Assembly: GCA_910579835.1 (NCBI GenBank)
Contig: CAJTWQ010000001.1
Coordinates: 62,001-126,000, forward strand
From: an uncultured Ruminococcus sp.
Lineage (GTDB): Bacteria; Bacillota; Clostridia; Oscillospirales; Ruminococcaceae
Length of the DNA stretch: 64,000 nt
Direction of reading: 5' to 3'
Shown piece by piece: positions 50,227-60,203 of this stretch (positions are counted from its first letter, which is position 1; each line of letters starts with the position of its first letter). Position numbers and translations under genes: made by a program. Below the pieces are notes generated by a model that was given only the letters and a program-made list of their open reading frames with translations, had not been told where the DNA came from and made no database searches.

Positions 50227-53200
50227 ATGAACATTTTTAAACAGCTATTCAGCGAGCTTTCCGGCTTTAAGATAATAGAGGAAGCAATAAATAAAAAAAT
50301 CTCACCCGTCTCCGTGACGGGTCTTTCCCATATACACAGGGCGCAGCTTATTACAGCTCTGGACAGCGGCAAGATCAATCTTGTCATAACCGGAACCGAA
50401 GCGGAAGCAAAAAAAATCTGCGACGACGTCAACTCAATGTGCGGCTGTGAAAGAGCCGTACTTTTTCCCTCAAAGGAACTTGTTCTTACTCCTGTGGACA
50501 GCTCAAACCACGAGTACGAGCATATGCGCATATCCGCTCTTGACCGCGCCCTTCACGGCGGATGCGGAACTCTCTGCGCATCGGTAGAAGCCGTTATGCA
50601 GCCGGTTATTCCTCCGGAGACGCTTATTTCTTCGGCTATGGAACTGTGCGTCGGTCAGGAAATAGATCTGCGAAAAACTGCCGGCGCACTTTCACGTCTG
50701 GGCTATATTCGCTGTGAGAAAGTTGAGGGAGCGTCTCAGTTTTCCGTTCGCGGCTCGATACTGGACATTTTTCCGGTTCAATGCGAAAAGCCTGTGCGTA
50801 TCGAACTTTACGGCGATGAAATAGACTCCATATCAGAATTTGAAACCGATACCCAGCGGCGTACCGATCCCCTTGAAAAGATCGGTCTGTCGCCTGCCGG
50901 AGAGGTGCTTTACAGCAATGAAGAACTGGCGGATAAAATCGAGGCTCTCTGCAAAAAAGCAAGGGGAAAACGTGCGGAGCTTATAAGAGAGCGCCTGGGA
51001 GCTGATGTGAACAGGCTCCGTGCCGGGGAAATCCTTTCTCACAGCGTCAAGTATTATCCTTTGGTCTATGGCGAGGCGAAAACCGTTTTCGACTATATTG
51101 ACGGGGCTGTCCTTTTCAGCGATTATTCGGCAGTTATGGACAGCGCATCCGGAATATCCTCACGTTTCTGTGAAGATATGAAAATTCTTCTTGAGGACGG
51201 ACAGCTCTGCCGCGGATTGGACGGATACATTATCGGTCTGCCGGAGATTCAGAAAATTGCGGAAAAGTATGTTTGTCTCTATATGAGCAGCTTTATGCAG
51301 GGGGGAGAACGCATAGACTTCCGCCGGCTTGTCAGCTTTGAGGCCATGCAGACAGCGCCATGGAGCGGTGAAATGAATCAGCTCTCGGATGATCTTACTG
51401 TGTTCCGTGACCGCGGCTGGCGCATAATTCTTGCAGCCGGAAGCGAGAAAACACTCCCTATCATCCGGCAGGATCTTGAAGAACAGGGGATACCCTGCGA
51501 TATTCTTGGCAATAATACGGTTCCTGCCAGCGGACGGGTATGCCTTATGGCAGGAAGTTTCGGCGGCGGCTTTGAATATCCCGAAAACAAAACCGTTCTT
51601 ATAACTCAGGGGCGCTCTATGAATTCCTCTCGGAGAAAGAGCCGGAAAAAGAAAAACAAGGCCGAGGAAATACGCTCCCTTTCCGATATTGCCGAGGGTG
51701 ACCTTGTGGTGCATTCCGGTCACGGAATAGGCAGATTTATCGGTATAAACAAGCTTGAATTCGACGGCGTTACAAAGGACTATATAACCATTCAGTATGC
51801 CGGCACGGATAAGCTCTATATACCTGTAACACAGCTTGATATGGTATCAAAATATATCGGACCCCGTGATAATTCCGGCGTTAAGCTGAATAAACTCTCG
51901 TCCGGAGACTGGCAGAAAACCAGAAACAGGGTAAAAAGCGCTGTAAAGGATATGGCGCACGAGCTTATCGCATTATACGCGAAGCGTGAAAAAAGTTCGG
52001 GATTTGCTTTTTATCCAGACGATGAAATGCAGCGTGATTTTGAGGATCGTTTTCCCTACGCCGAAACCGACGATCAGCTTCAGTCGATTGCCGAAATAAA
52101 GGCGGATATGGAGCGCGCCCGTCCTATGGAACGGCTTCTCTGCGGCGATGTCGGTTTCGGAAAAACCGAAGTAGCTCTCCGCGCCGCAATGAAATGTGTG
52201 CTTTCGGGAAAACAGTGCGCCATTCTTGCACCCACCACCGTCCTTGCGTATCAGCATTATCAGACTGCCCTGCGGAGATTTGAGCATTTTCCGGTGAACA
52301 TAGAGCTGCTCTCACGGTACAGAACCCCGAAACAGCAGGATGAGATAATAAAAAAGCTGAAGCAGGGACGGATTGATATTCTTATAGGAACCCATAAGAT
52401 CATCCAGAAAAATGTGGTTTTCAAGGATCTGGGGCTTGCCATAATCGACGAGGAACAGCGGTTCGGCGTAGCTCACAAGGAGAAATTCAAGGAGACATTT
52501 ACAGAGGTGGATGTACTCATGCTGTCTGCAACCCCTATTCCGCGAACTCTCAATATGGCAATGAGCGGAATCCGCGATATGTCGGTAATTGAAGAACCGC
52601 CACAGGACAGGTATCCGGTTCAGACCTACGTAATAGAGTACAACGCCGGAATGGTAATACAAGCCATTGTCCGCGAGCTGCGGCGGGGCGGTCAGGTTTA
52701 CTACATCCATAATAGGGTGGAAACTATTATGGGATGCGCCGCGAAGCTGCATGAATATCTGCCTGAAGCAAGGATCGCCTGCGCTCACGGAAAAATGAAC
52801 GAAGAGGAAATGTCCGATATTTGGGAACAACTGGTGGAGCACGAAATTGATATACTTGTATGTACAACTATAATAGAAACCGGCGTGGACGTACCAAACG
52901 TAAATACCCTTATTATAGAGGATTCCGACCGTTTTGGACTGTCTCAGCTTTATCAGCTCAGGGGACGCGTAGGGCGGTCGAACCGCCGGGGATACGCTTA
53001 TTTCACATATAAGCGCGACAAGGTTCTGACGGAGATCGCCTCAAAGAGACTCAGCGCCATGAAAGAATTTACGCAGTTTGGCAGCGGCTTCCGCATTGCT
53101 CTCCGCGATTTGGAAATAAGGGGAGCAGGCAGCATTTTAGGTGGCAGGCAGCACGGTCATATGGAGGCGGTAGGATACGATATGTATCTTCGTTTGCTGT

Positions 53201-53685
53201 CGGAGGCTATATCCGAGGAAAAGGGAGAACAGCCTGAAAAGGTTCCGGAGTGCGTTGTGGATATACAGATCGACGCTCATATACCGGAAAAGTACATTCC
53301 GAGCCTTAATCAGCGTATAGACGTGTACCGCAGAATAATGACCGTAACGGAGGACGCCGACAAGACCGACCTTATTGACGAACTTATCGACCGTTACGGA
53401 GAGCCGCCGAAATCAGTGGTGGGGCTTATTGACGTTTCACTGCTGAGAAATAAGGCGGCACATCTGGGGATCACCGAAATATCCCAGAAAAACGGCTCTA
53501 TGTACTTCTATACGGAGTATGTCGGCAAGGAACAGATAGCCGCGCTTTCCGCCGCATATAAAGGCAGGATCACTTTTAACGGTATGGGTAAATCGTATGT
53601 TTCCGTAAAGCTTTCACCGAAAGTGCGGCCGTTTGATATGATGCGGGAAACGGTAGAAATCTTCCATAAAAACCGTAATTCATGA
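50227..53685 (+). CDS. mfd: Transcription-repair coupling factor Mfd
   Basis: Mfd removes stalled RNA polymerase and recruits UvrA. The 1152-residue protein has the UvrB-like N-terminal part (SVTGLSHIHRAQLITAL and RGSILDIFPVQCEKPVRIELYG), the polymerase-interacting domain (GDLVVHSGHGIGRFIGI), and the helicase motor with GDVGFGKTEVALRAA (about residue 639), DEEQRFG (about 741), SATPIPRTLNMAM and LRGRVGRSNRRG. The C-terminal TRCF domain is present. Length and order are normal. It is probably cotranscribed with pth, as in other Firmicutes. Confidence 0.96.
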   Translation: MNIFKQLFSELSGFKIIEEAINKKISPVSVTGLSHIHRAQLITALDSGKINLVITGTEAEAKKICDDVNSMCGCERAVLFPSKELVLTPVDSSNHEYEHMRISALDRALHGGCGTLCASVEAVMQPVIPPETLISSAMELCVGQEIDLRKTAGALSRLGYIRCEKVEGASQFSVRGSILDIFPVQCEKPVRIELYGDEIDSISEFETDTQRRTDPLEKIGLSPAGEVLYSNEELADKIEALCKKARGKRAELIRERLGADVNRLRAGEILSHSVKYYPLVYGEAKTVFDYIDGAVLFSDYSAVMDSASGISSRFCEDMKILLEDGQLCRGLDGYIIGLPEIQKIAEKYVCLYMSSFMQGGERIDFRRLVSFEAMQTAPWSGEMNQLSDDLTVFRDRGWRIILAAGSEKTLPIIRQDLEEQGIPCDILGNNTVPASGRVCLMAGSFGGGFEYPENKTVLITQGRSMNSSRRKSRKKKNKAEEIRSLSDIAEGDLVVHSGHGIGRFIGINKLEFDGVTKDYITIQYAGTDKLYIPVTQLDMVSKYIGPRDNSGVKLNKLSSGDWQKTRNRVKSAVKDMAHELIALYAKREKSSGFAFYPDDEMQRDFEDRFPYAETDDQLQSIAEIKADMERARPMERLLCGDVGFGKTEVALRAAMKCVLSGKQCAILAPTTVLAYQHYQTALRRFEHFPVNIELLSRYRTPKQQDEIIKKLKQGRIDILIGTHKIIQKNVVFKDLGLAIIDEEQRFGVAHKEKFKETFTEVDVLMLSATPIPRTLNMAMSGIRDMSVIEEPPQDRYPVQTYVIEYNAGMVIQAIVRELRRGGQVYYIHNRVETIMGCAAKLHEYLPEARIACAHGKMNEEEMSDIWEQLVEHEIDILVCTTIIETGVDVPNVNTLIIEDSDRFGLSQLYQLRGRVGRSNRRGYAYFTYKRDKVLTEIASKRLSAMKEFTQFGSGFRIALRDLEIRGAGSILGGRQHGHMEAVGYDMYLRLLSEAISEEKGEQPEKVPECVVDIQIDAHIPEKYIPSLNQRIDVYRRIMTVTEDADKTDLIDELIDRYGEPPKSVVGLIDVSLLRNKAAHLGITEISQKNGSMYFYTEYVGKEQIAALSAAYKGRITFNGMGKSYVSVKLSPKVRPFDMMRETVEIFHKNRNS

Positions 53686-53740
53686 TTTTTTTACATTCTA
53701 TTAATTTACTTTGATACGCATTTGTGATAGAATATTTTTG

Positions 53741-53927
53741 GCACAAGCTTTGTGCGGTGCTGCCTTAGAGCCTGTTCAGTATCTTTTTTCATACGTCTTT
53801 TCGGCAAATTTTGTCGTTTACTGCGTCAAAAATCTTTGCCATACGTCGGTATGTCTGCAAATTTTTTCCCTTGTTATCGTCAAAATTATGCTCGAAAACC
53901 AGTACATAAAAAGATACTTAACAGGCT
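53741..53927. repeat. Palindromic element C with preceding hairpin unit
   Basis: The element 53769-53927 has 20-bp inverted ends (AGCCTGTTCAGTATCTTTTT and its complement with one mismatch) and a central CATAC-GTCG-GTATG hairpin. Just before it lies the small palindrome GCACAAGCTTTGTGC (53741-53755) followed by GGTGCTGCCTTA, also found beside element B. It separates mfd from the lipoprotein gene. Confidence 0.7.
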
Positions 53928-53955
53928 TTTAAAAAGTTCTAGAAGGAGACCTCAG

Positions 53956-54669
53956 ATGATCAGAAAAATAACGGCTGTCATGATGACAGCCTGCTGTACA
54001 TTATGCCTGTCATCATGCGGAAAAGGAAAGGATTCAAAACCTGTCCCTCCGCCGCCGGCAGAATGCAGCGATCCGAACGCCGTAACCTTTGATGATGAGA
54101 ATTTCTCATTTGTCACCGTTATAAATGACGACAAGAAGTCGGCAAAGGGAGAACTTTCCGTAACGGAGATCGAGGGCAATAAAATGCTGAAATTTACTGA
54201 CGATCTTACCGTGCCGCTCGACGGCAAGGTTCAGAAGCTGAGCGTGAATGCCGCACAGCTTCTTTGTCCGGAGGATCTTCCCAAGGTTCGCAGCATCGAG
54301 TTTGATATGTACGCCGATGCTGTCGCTGAAAACTACATGAATCAGGATGGAAAAAAGGTGAAAGCTCCCGGAACGATAAGCGCCGGCGGTGGAACTGTGA
54401 CCGCAAAGAAAAACGCCGGAGGTAAAGGCACATGGTACGATTTTGCCGAATTTGAGGGCGGCGAGTATAACTGCGAACGTTCCGGAGCCGTTCATGCCCG
54501 TTTTAAATTTCTGCTTGCGGACAGCGGTCTCTGCTGGGATGAAAATATGGAGGACGCAAATTTTCTTATAATGCGATGGGGATGCGAAAACGATTCAAAT
54601 CTTTATGTGGATAATATTATCTTTTATGATAAGGACAATAATTCCATACCTCTGAACCTATCTGAATAG
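53956..54669 (+). CDS. Lipoprotein with a probable carbohydrate-binding-like domain
   Basis: From ATG 53956 (AAGGAG 9 nt upstream) the protein has 237 residues; the longer open frame runs through repeat C and is not coding. A signal peptide with lipobox LSSC is followed by a Pro-rich spacer and one domain of about 190 residues. The end RWGCENDSNLYVDNIIFYDKDNN resembles the last strands of carbohydrate-binding modules of the galactose-binding type, where an Asp-Asn pair binds a structural calcium. The ligand is unknown. A terminator shared with the GH94 gene follows. Confidence 0.75.
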   Translation: MIRKITAVMMTACCTLCLSSCGKGKDSKPVPPPPAECSDPNAVTFDDENFSFVTVINDDKKSAKGELSVTEIEGNKMLKFTDDLTVPLDGKVQKLSVNAAQLLCPEDLPKVRSIEFDMYADAVAENYMNQDGKKVKAPGTISAGGGTVTAKKNAGGKGTWYDFAEFEGGEYNCERSGAVHARFKFLLADSGLCWDENMEDANFLIMRWGCENDSNLYVDNIIFYDKDNNSIPLNLSE

Positions 54670-54672
54670 TAT

Positions 54673-54704
54673 AAAAGACAGCGCAGATGCGCTGTCTTTT
54701 TATT
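54673..54704. terminator. Bidirectional terminator between lipoprotein and GH94 genes
   Basis: AAAAGACAGCG(CA) at 54673-54685 pairs with (TG)CGCTGTCTTTT at 54688-54700, followed by TATTT. It can stop both convergent transcripts. Confidence 0.85.
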
Positions 54705-54714
54705 TAATCGCTTT

Positions 54715-57111
54715 TCATCCAAGTATTACGCTGATCTCGTTAACATCCCTAAGCTTTTCAGCAGCGATATAATTCTCGTCAAGCCTTTCGCCGTTTAGTA
54801 TAAGTTCTTTTACTCCGCTTTCAACATGAGCAGAGTTGTCCACAGTGATATTGAGCTTTTTGCCGCGGAAATTCTTCTCAATCTTAAATCCGTCCCATTC
54901 GGATGGAATAGCCGGTGCAATAAAAAGTCCGTCGGCATCAGGCCGCATACCGCAGATGCCCTCTACGCATCCTACCATAACCGTTGAAGCTGTTCCGGTA
55001 AGCCAGTGAACATGAGAGCGTCCCTCATACGGAGATGCTTTAGATTCAGTAAACTGACCGTGTACATATGGCTCCATTACGCGTATCTCAGCCTTTTCAT
55101 TCATTGCAGCAGGAGAGCTTTCAAGGAAATATTCAAAGGCACGTCCGCCGTGTCCCATAAGAGCTTCCGCTAGAATCAGCCAGCCCTGAGACTGTGAGAA
55201 AATACCGCCGTTTTCCTTTGTATCAGCATTAAAGATATGCATAAGCGCACCGTCGAACCAGTGCTCCTTGTAAGGCGGATCCATAAGCTTTGCACCGTAA
55301 GGAGTATTAAGAATGTCATGAACGCTATTCATAGCAGTCTCGCCCTGTTCCCTGCCTGCAAATCTGGAAATAACGCTCCACGACTGTGGGTTGAGCCACA
55401 TATTGGCTTCGGGATCATTTTTAGCTCCGACAAGAACACCGTCTTCACGGATTCCGCGGATAAATCTGTCCTCATCCCAGCATTTTTCAAGAGCAGCAGC
55501 AAGCTTTCCCTGAACCTCGTCGATATACAAAATATAATCCGTATCGTTTTTTAAGATTGCCATTTCTTTAATTGCCGTCATGGCATAATAGAGCTGGAAT
55601 GCAACGAAAGTCGATTCTCCCTTTGCGCCGAGTCTCAGGCAGTCGTTCCAATCGGCATGAAGTCCGGCCGGCATATCATGACTGCCCATGTGATCCATGG
55701 AGAATTTAATTGCCCTCTTCAAGTGCTCGTAAACTGTATCTTTGCCGCCGTTGGCATATACGATAACTTCATCCAGAAACGCTTTATTTCCGCTTTCGCC
55801 AATATATTTGACAATAGTCGGGAAGAGCCAGAGAGCGTCGTCGGCACGGTAGGAGGGATGTCCCGTTTCCTTTACATACTCCGGATCGTCGGGGGTATTC
55901 TCATAACCGGCGTTATGATTGAATTTTACCAGAGGCAGACCGCCGCCGTTGTCAACCTGAGCCGAAAGCATAAAGCGTATCTTTTCCGCAGCCATTTCGG
56001 GATCAAGATGAATGATACCCTGAATATCCTGCACTGTATCACGGTAGCCGTAGCCGTTTCTCAGTCCGCAGTATACAAAGGAGGCGGCTCTTGACCATAT
56101 AAAGGTTATAAAGCACTGATAGGCATTCCATACGTTAATCATGTTGTTGAATTCCGGAGAAGGAGTATCCACCTTGAAATTTTCAAGCTGACCGTGCCAG
56201 TATTTTTTTAGCTGTTCGATGTCGGCGTCAGCCTTGCCGGGAGTCTTGTATTCTTCAAGAATAGCGGAAGCTTCAGCGTTGTTTTTCTGTCCCATAATAT
56301 AGATCAGTTCCGTCGTCTCGCCGGGCTTCAGAACAATATCCGACTGAAGCGCTCCGCAGGAATTGCTGTTAAAGTTAAGGGTATTGTCGCATTTTCCGTT
56401 TTCAACGGCAATGGGATTAGAATATGTTCTGTATGGTCCTATAAAGCTGCTGAGAGAACCATTATATGCAGAAACGTCCGCGCCGACCATTCCGAAAAAG
56501 CGCTCCCGGTGATTTGAACCGGTTTCGTCAACGCCGTCGTTTTCGTTCATGTGTTGTATAATCTTGTTATCTTCAAAGCTTGTACGGGTAATAAAAAGCG
56601 TATACTGAAGATTAACCTGATCCTGTTCATAATTCGGTTCATTGGTGAATTCCACGAATCCGAAAACAGAAAGCCTGCGTTCCATGTCGCTGTTGTTGGT
56701 GATTTTTGTGCGCCACACTTCATAGGTCTTTCCATAGGGCACATAATATGTAGTCTCAGAACATATATCCGCATATTCGGCAGTAATGACCGTATAGGCG
56801 GTACCGTGACGGCATTCGGATTTATACTTATCAAGGGGCTTTCCTACGGGCTGCCATGAAGCCGACCAGTAATCGCAGGTATCGTTGTCACGGATGTAGA
56901 TATAGCGTCCGGGGAGAGCCATATCGGAATTGAAGCGGAAACGTGAGATTCTTCCGTTTGCGCCTGACTTAACGAAGCTGTAGCCGGCAGCGTTATTTGA
57001 GATCATTGCGCCGTATTCCGGATCACCGAGATAGTTTGCCCAGGGCGCCGGGGTTGCTGGATTAGTGATGACATACTCCTTGTTTTCAAGGTCAAAGTGT
57101 CCGTACTGCAT
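54715..57111 (-). CDS. GH94 cellobiose phosphorylase-type enzyme
   Basis: This family splits beta-glucosides with phosphate to give a sugar 1-phosphate. From ATG 57111 the protein has 798 residues, matching cellobiose phosphorylases. The start MQYGHFDLENKEYVITNPAT and APWANYLGDPEYGAMISNNAAGY are typical. The catalytic (alpha/alpha)6 domain has YGYRDTVQDIQGI and the general-acid region HADWNDCLRLGAKGES with Asp. The C-terminal GRSHVHWLTGTAS contributes to phosphate and sugar binding. AAAGGAG is 8 nt before this ATG; the open frame to 57162 has no such site. A relative acting on chitobiose or longer cellodextrins cannot be excluded. Confidence 0.92.
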   Translation of the reverse strand: MQYGHFDLENKEYVITNPATPAPWANYLGDPEYGAMISNNAAGYSFVKSGANGRISRFRFNSDMALPGRYIYIRDNDTCDYWSASWQPVGKPLDKYKSECRHGTAYTVITAEYADICSETTYYVPYGKTYEVWRTKITNNSDMERRLSVFGFVEFTNEPNYEQDQVNLQYTLFITRTSFEDNKIIQHMNENDGVDETGSNHRERFFGMVGADVSAYNGSLSSFIGPYRTYSNPIAVENGKCDNTLNFNSNSCGALQSDIVLKPGETTELIYIMGQKNNAEASAILEEYKTPGKADADIEQLKKYWHGQLENFKVDTPSPEFNNMINVWNAYQCFITFIWSRAASFVYCGLRNGYGYRDTVQDIQGIIHLDPEMAAEKIRFMLSAQVDNGGGLPLVKFNHNAGYENTPDDPEYVKETGHPSYRADDALWLFPTIVKYIGESGNKAFLDEVIVYANGGKDTVYEHLKRAIKFSMDHMGSHDMPAGLHADWNDCLRLGAKGESTFVAFQLYYAMTAIKEMAILKNDTDYILYIDEVQGKLAAALEKCWDEDRFIRGIREDGVLVGAKNDPEANMWLNPQSWSVISRFAGREQGETAMNSVHDILNTPYGAKLMDPPYKEHWFDGALMHIFNADTKENGGIFSQSQGWLILAEALMGHGGRAFEYFLESSPAAMNEKAEIRVMEPYVHGQFTESKASPYEGRSHVHWLTGTASTVMVGCVEGICGMRPDADGLFIAPAIPSEWDGFKIEKNFRGKKLNITVDNSAHVESGVKELILNGERLDENYIAAEKLRDVNEISVILG

Positions 57112-57201
57112 AGTTTTTTCTCCTTTTACTGCTGAGAAATTTTTCTCATAATATTTTTTCATGATTTAATGTGCATATTATATAATTTGTAATAGTTTTT
57201 T

Positions 57202-57276
57202 AGAACATATTCACATAAAATGAACGTGCAAATTTGCCCAAAATACATGCGGTATATTTTTATGTGAACACGCTCT
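57202..57276. repeat. Palindromic element E (TTCACATAAA type, short)
   Basis: A 75-bp element with inverted ends AGAACATATTCACATAAAA (57202-57220) and TTTTATGTGAACACGCTCT (57258-57276), in the GH94 leader. It is a short relative of element D. Confidence 0.65.
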
Positions 57277-57277
57277 A

Positions 57278-57328
57278 ATCTCTGCTTTCAACAAAGCAGA
57301 GATGTCCGCCTCTTAAGAAGCGGTGGAC
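57278..57328 (-). promoter_or_regulatory. Two hairpins in the GH94 leader
   Basis: A perfect 11-bp stem ATCTCTGCTTT/AAAGCAGAGAT (57278-57303) next to an imperfect stem GTCCGCC/GGTGGAC (57304-57328). They directly follow the predicted GH94 transcription start. A similar pair (TCTGC/GCAGA then GGTGT/ACACC) occurs in element D. Confidence 0.5.
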
Positions 57329-57345
57329 GTCGGCCTACATTTATA

Positions 57346-57374
57346 ATTGTATCATTTTCAGTCGTTAATGTCAA
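57346..57374 (-). promoter_or_regulatory. Promoter of the GH94 gene
   Basis: On the minus strand TTGACA (57369-57374), 17 bp, TACAAT (57346-57351) with TG extension; start near 57339. Confidence 0.7.
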
Positions 57375-57597
57375 TATCAACCGCTGATATTCAATATGCA
57401 CCGACAGCGTTTTGTATAAACTTAACAAATCACATTAATGATTATTTTGCATTTTTACGAACATAATAATGTCAGTACCAACAAAAAAATTGACAGAACA
57501 ACAGCGTTTTGGCCGCCTTAATAAGAATGTTGAACAGGTTTGTACAATCTCACTAAATAATAGCAAAAAAATTTTCTTGCTTTTTCTTTTAAACCTC
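57375..57597. other. Intergenic stretch without recognised features
   Basis: AT-rich DNA between divergent promoters of GH94 and secG. It contains a small hairpin (AATATCA/TGATATT near 57375-57393) and a lone TTGACA near 57490 without a matching -10 box. No gene was found. Confidence 0.6.
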
Positions 57598-57626
57598 TTG
57601 AAAGATTAAAAAAAATATGATATAAT
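57598..57626 (+). promoter_or_regulatory. Promoter of secG
   Basis: TTGAAA at 57598-57603, 17 bp, TATAAT at 57621-57626 with TG extension. Confidence 0.85.
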
Positions 57627-57674
57627 GATAAAGTTAATTGATACACTGGTTTATTTTATGGAGGTTTAATAACT

Positions 57675-57938
57675 ATGACAATGCCGACACTTGAAATTGT
57701 AGGAGGAATTGTTCTTCTTATAATCAGCGCACTTATTATTGTGCTTTGCCTTTCACAGGAGCAGAAATCACAGGACAGTATGTCAGCAGCCCTGACAGGC
57801 GCAAGCTCGGATTCTTTCTACGGCAGAAACGAGGGCAGAACCAAAGAAGCGATTCTTAACAAGATTACAAGAGCTCTTGGAATTATTATGTTCATTATTG
57901 TTCTTGCAATTAACATAATCCCGATTTCCTCTAAGTAA
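57675..57938 (+). CDS. secG: Preprotein translocase subunit SecG
   Basis: The 87-residue protein has two transmembrane helices (about 7-27 and 67-84) linked by a loop rich in Gln, Ser and Gly (LSQEQKSQDSMSAALTG), as usual for SecG, which assists SecYE in protein export. Its place ahead of rnr is the common order in Firmicutes. GGAGG precedes the ATG. Confidence 0.92.
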   Translation: MTMPTLEIVGGIVLLIISALIIVLCLSQEQKSQDSMSAALTGASSDSFYGRNEGRTKEAILNKITRALGIIMFIIVLAINIIPISSK

Positions 57939-57944
57939 TCAACT

Positions 57945-57978
57945 GCCCCGTGGCTTCTGTCATGGGGCTTATATTTTT
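57945..57978 (+). terminator. Terminator after secG
   Basis: GCCCCGTG (57945-57952) pairs with CATGGGGC (57961-57968), followed by TTATATTTTT. It may only partly stop transcription into rnr. Confidence 0.8.
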
Positions 57979-58041
57979 ACGGTACAGCACAATATGATTT
58001 TTCGTCAGATTGCGCAAAACAGAACAAAGGATGTTTCTTAA

Positions 58042-60192
58042 ATGGCTAAAAAGAAGTCTGTTTCAAAAAAGAATACCGCTTTATGCTCTGCTGAGAGCTA
58101 TAAAAATAAGATCGTCACATTTCTTTCGGCCTGCGATAAAAAGCTTATGTCCGTCAGCGATCTGGAATCAAAATGCCGTACAAAAAAGCAGGGCAGGGAT
58201 AACTTTCTCAAAGCTTTCGACGAGCTTCGCACCGAAGGCGTTATAATGATGAAAAAAGGCATGAAAACCGGTCTTTGTTCACGTCTCGGCGTACTCTGCG
58301 GCACGGTTACCCGCCTCAGCCGCACCTTCGGCTTTGCAGAGGCCGATAACGGAACAGAATATTTTATTCCCGGAAAGTATATGCTCGGCGCAATGCCGGG
58401 CGATAAGGTTCTTATTGTAAATATAGCTTCACGATCCGGACAGCCGGAGGGCGAGATCATAGACATTATCAGCTTCGGAAGCTCACAGCTTACCGGCACA
58501 ATTGAAATTATCGACGGTCAGCCCTATCTTGTGCCAGATTCCGCCGCCAGAAATCATATCACGATAGTAAAGGAGAAAAGCGTTTCCTTTCGGAATGGCG
58601 ACAAAGTTATTGCAGAGATTGTTTTTCGGGGACGCCGTCATGCGGAGCATACCGTGAAAATCACAGGAGTTTTCGGAAGCTCTGATTCCGCCGCCGCCTG
58701 CGCCGCTTCTATTCTTGTAAATCATGGCGCCCCCTCTGAGTTTCCGGATGACGTCCTGAAAGAGGCAAGAAAGATTGCCGAGGGAGGCGTTCAGGATTAT
58801 TCCTTTAACAATCGTGAGGATCTCAGGAATATGACGGTTTTCACTATTGACGGCGCAGAATCTAAAGATTTGGACGATGCCGTTTCAGTTTCCCGAAAAG
58901 ATAACGGCTGGCTGCTGGGCGTTCATATAGCCGATGTTTCCCACTACGTCAAGGGCAACAGCGCCATTGACAAGGAAGCAATGCGCCGCGGAACAAGTAT
59001 ATACTACGCCGATCAGGTGATCCCTATGCTGCCAAAAGAGCTTTCCAACGGCATATGCTCACTCAATCCGGACGAGGACAGACTCACGCTTTCCGCTTTT
59101 ATGGAGCTGGACAGCCGCGGAGAGCTTATATTCTATCGTTTTTGCAAAAGCGCAGTCCGTTCAAGGGTTAAGGGCGTATACAGTGAGATAAATACTATTC
59201 TCAGAGGCGAGGAAGCCGAGGAAATACGCCGGAAATACGAGCATGTCAGAGATGATATTTTTCTCATGAACGAACTTGCGGATCTGCTTATTGCCAAAAG
59301 GAAACAGCGGTCTGCTCCTGATATATACACTGCTGAAAGCAGGCTTGTCATCAGTGAAAACGGTGTATGCACAGATGTACTTCCGCGCGAAAGGGGCAAG
59401 GCGGAGCAGATTATCGAGGAATTTATGCTGATCGCCAATGAAGCTGCCGCGAAGTTTGCCGGAGAGAAAAAGATTCCATTTGTTTACCGCATACACGAAT
59501 CTCCTCCGGAAGAAAAAACGGAGTTTCTCAAAGAAACTCTTGTAAAAATTGGCGTAGAATATCCTCATTTCAACGAATTCAAGCCATGCCATGCCGCTGC
59601 TGTTCTTGACAGCGTGCGGAACACCGATAAATACGAGGCTGTAAATATGCTTGTTCTCCGTTCGATGGCAAAGGCTAAATATTCTTCCGAACCTTTAGGC
59701 CATTTCGGTCTGGCGCTGAAGGATTACGCCCATTTTACCTCACCCATACGCCGTTACCCCGATCTGGCTATCCACAGGATCATAACTGATGTTCTTGCCG
59801 GATACGGAAATCAGTGGCTTGATAAGCGGTATACAGGCTTCGCTCTCAATGCCTCCGAACGGTCATCCGCCGCCGAAATTCGTGCGATTGCAGTTGAGCG
59901 TGAATGCGAGGACTGCTACAAGGCGGAATATATGCGAAAACATATTGGTGAGGTATTTGACGCCAAAATCTCCGGCGTAACGGAGTTTGGATTCTATGCC
60001 CAGTTGCTCAATACCGTTGAGGGACTTGTGCATATAAGGACGCTGCCGGAGGGCGAATACGATTATTCTGCACCCGCCGCACTTACCGAAAAATTCAGCG
60101 GAGTTTCATACACTCTCGGACAGTCTGTTCAGGTGATATGCGCCGCCGTAAATGTCAGCGATGGTCTGATAGATTTTGTGCTGAATGATTAA
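58042..60192 (+). CDS. rnr: Ribonuclease R
   Basis: RNase R degrades structured RNA from the 3' end. The 716-residue protein has a short basic N-terminus with a winged-helix-like part, cold shock domains (GTVTRLSRTFGFAEADNGTEYF), the RNB catalytic domain with FTIDGAESKDLDDAVSVSR (metal-binding Asp residues) and HFTSPIRRYPDLAIHRII, and a C-terminal S1 domain (FDAKISGVTEFGFYAQLLNT). There is no Lys-rich tail after S1. The usual downstream smpB is missing; a lipoprotein gene follows after 11 nt instead. Confidence 0.96.
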   Translation: MAKKKSVSKKNTALCSAESYKNKIVTFLSACDKKLMSVSDLESKCRTKKQGRDNFLKAFDELRTEGVIMMKKGMKTGLCSRLGVLCGTVTRLSRTFGFAEADNGTEYFIPGKYMLGAMPGDKVLIVNIASRSGQPEGEIIDIISFGSSQLTGTIEIIDGQPYLVPDSAARNHITIVKEKSVSFRNGDKVIAEIVFRGRRHAEHTVKITGVFGSSDSAAACAASILVNHGAPSEFPDDVLKEARKIAEGGVQDYSFNNREDLRNMTVFTIDGAESKDLDDAVSVSRKDNGWLLGVHIADVSHYVKGNSAIDKEAMRRGTSIYYADQVIPMLPKELSNGICSLNPDEDRLTLSAFMELDSRGELIFYRFCKSAVRSRVKGVYSEINTILRGEEAEEIRRKYEHVRDDIFLMNELADLLIAKRKQRSAPDIYTAESRLVISENGVCTDVLPRERGKAEQIIEEFMLIANEAAAKFAGEKKIPFVYRIHESPPEEKTEFLKETLVKIGVEYPHFNEFKPCHAAAVLDSVRNTDKYEAVNMLVLRSMAKAKYSSEPLGHFGLALKDYAHFTSPIRRYPDLAIHRIITDVLAGYGNQWLDKRYTGFALNASERSSAAEIRAIAVERECEDCYKAEYMRKHIGEVFDAKISGVTEFGFYAQLLNTVEGLVHIRTLPEGEYDYSAPAALTEKFSGVSYTLGQSVQVICAAVNVSDGLIDFVLND

Positions 60193-60203
60193 GGAGATTT
60201 ATT

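Noticed and set aside
53752..53955. N-terminal extension of the lipoprotein after mfd
   Set aside because: The extra frame runs through palindromic element C and lacks a signal peptide; the lipobox fits only the ATG at 53956.
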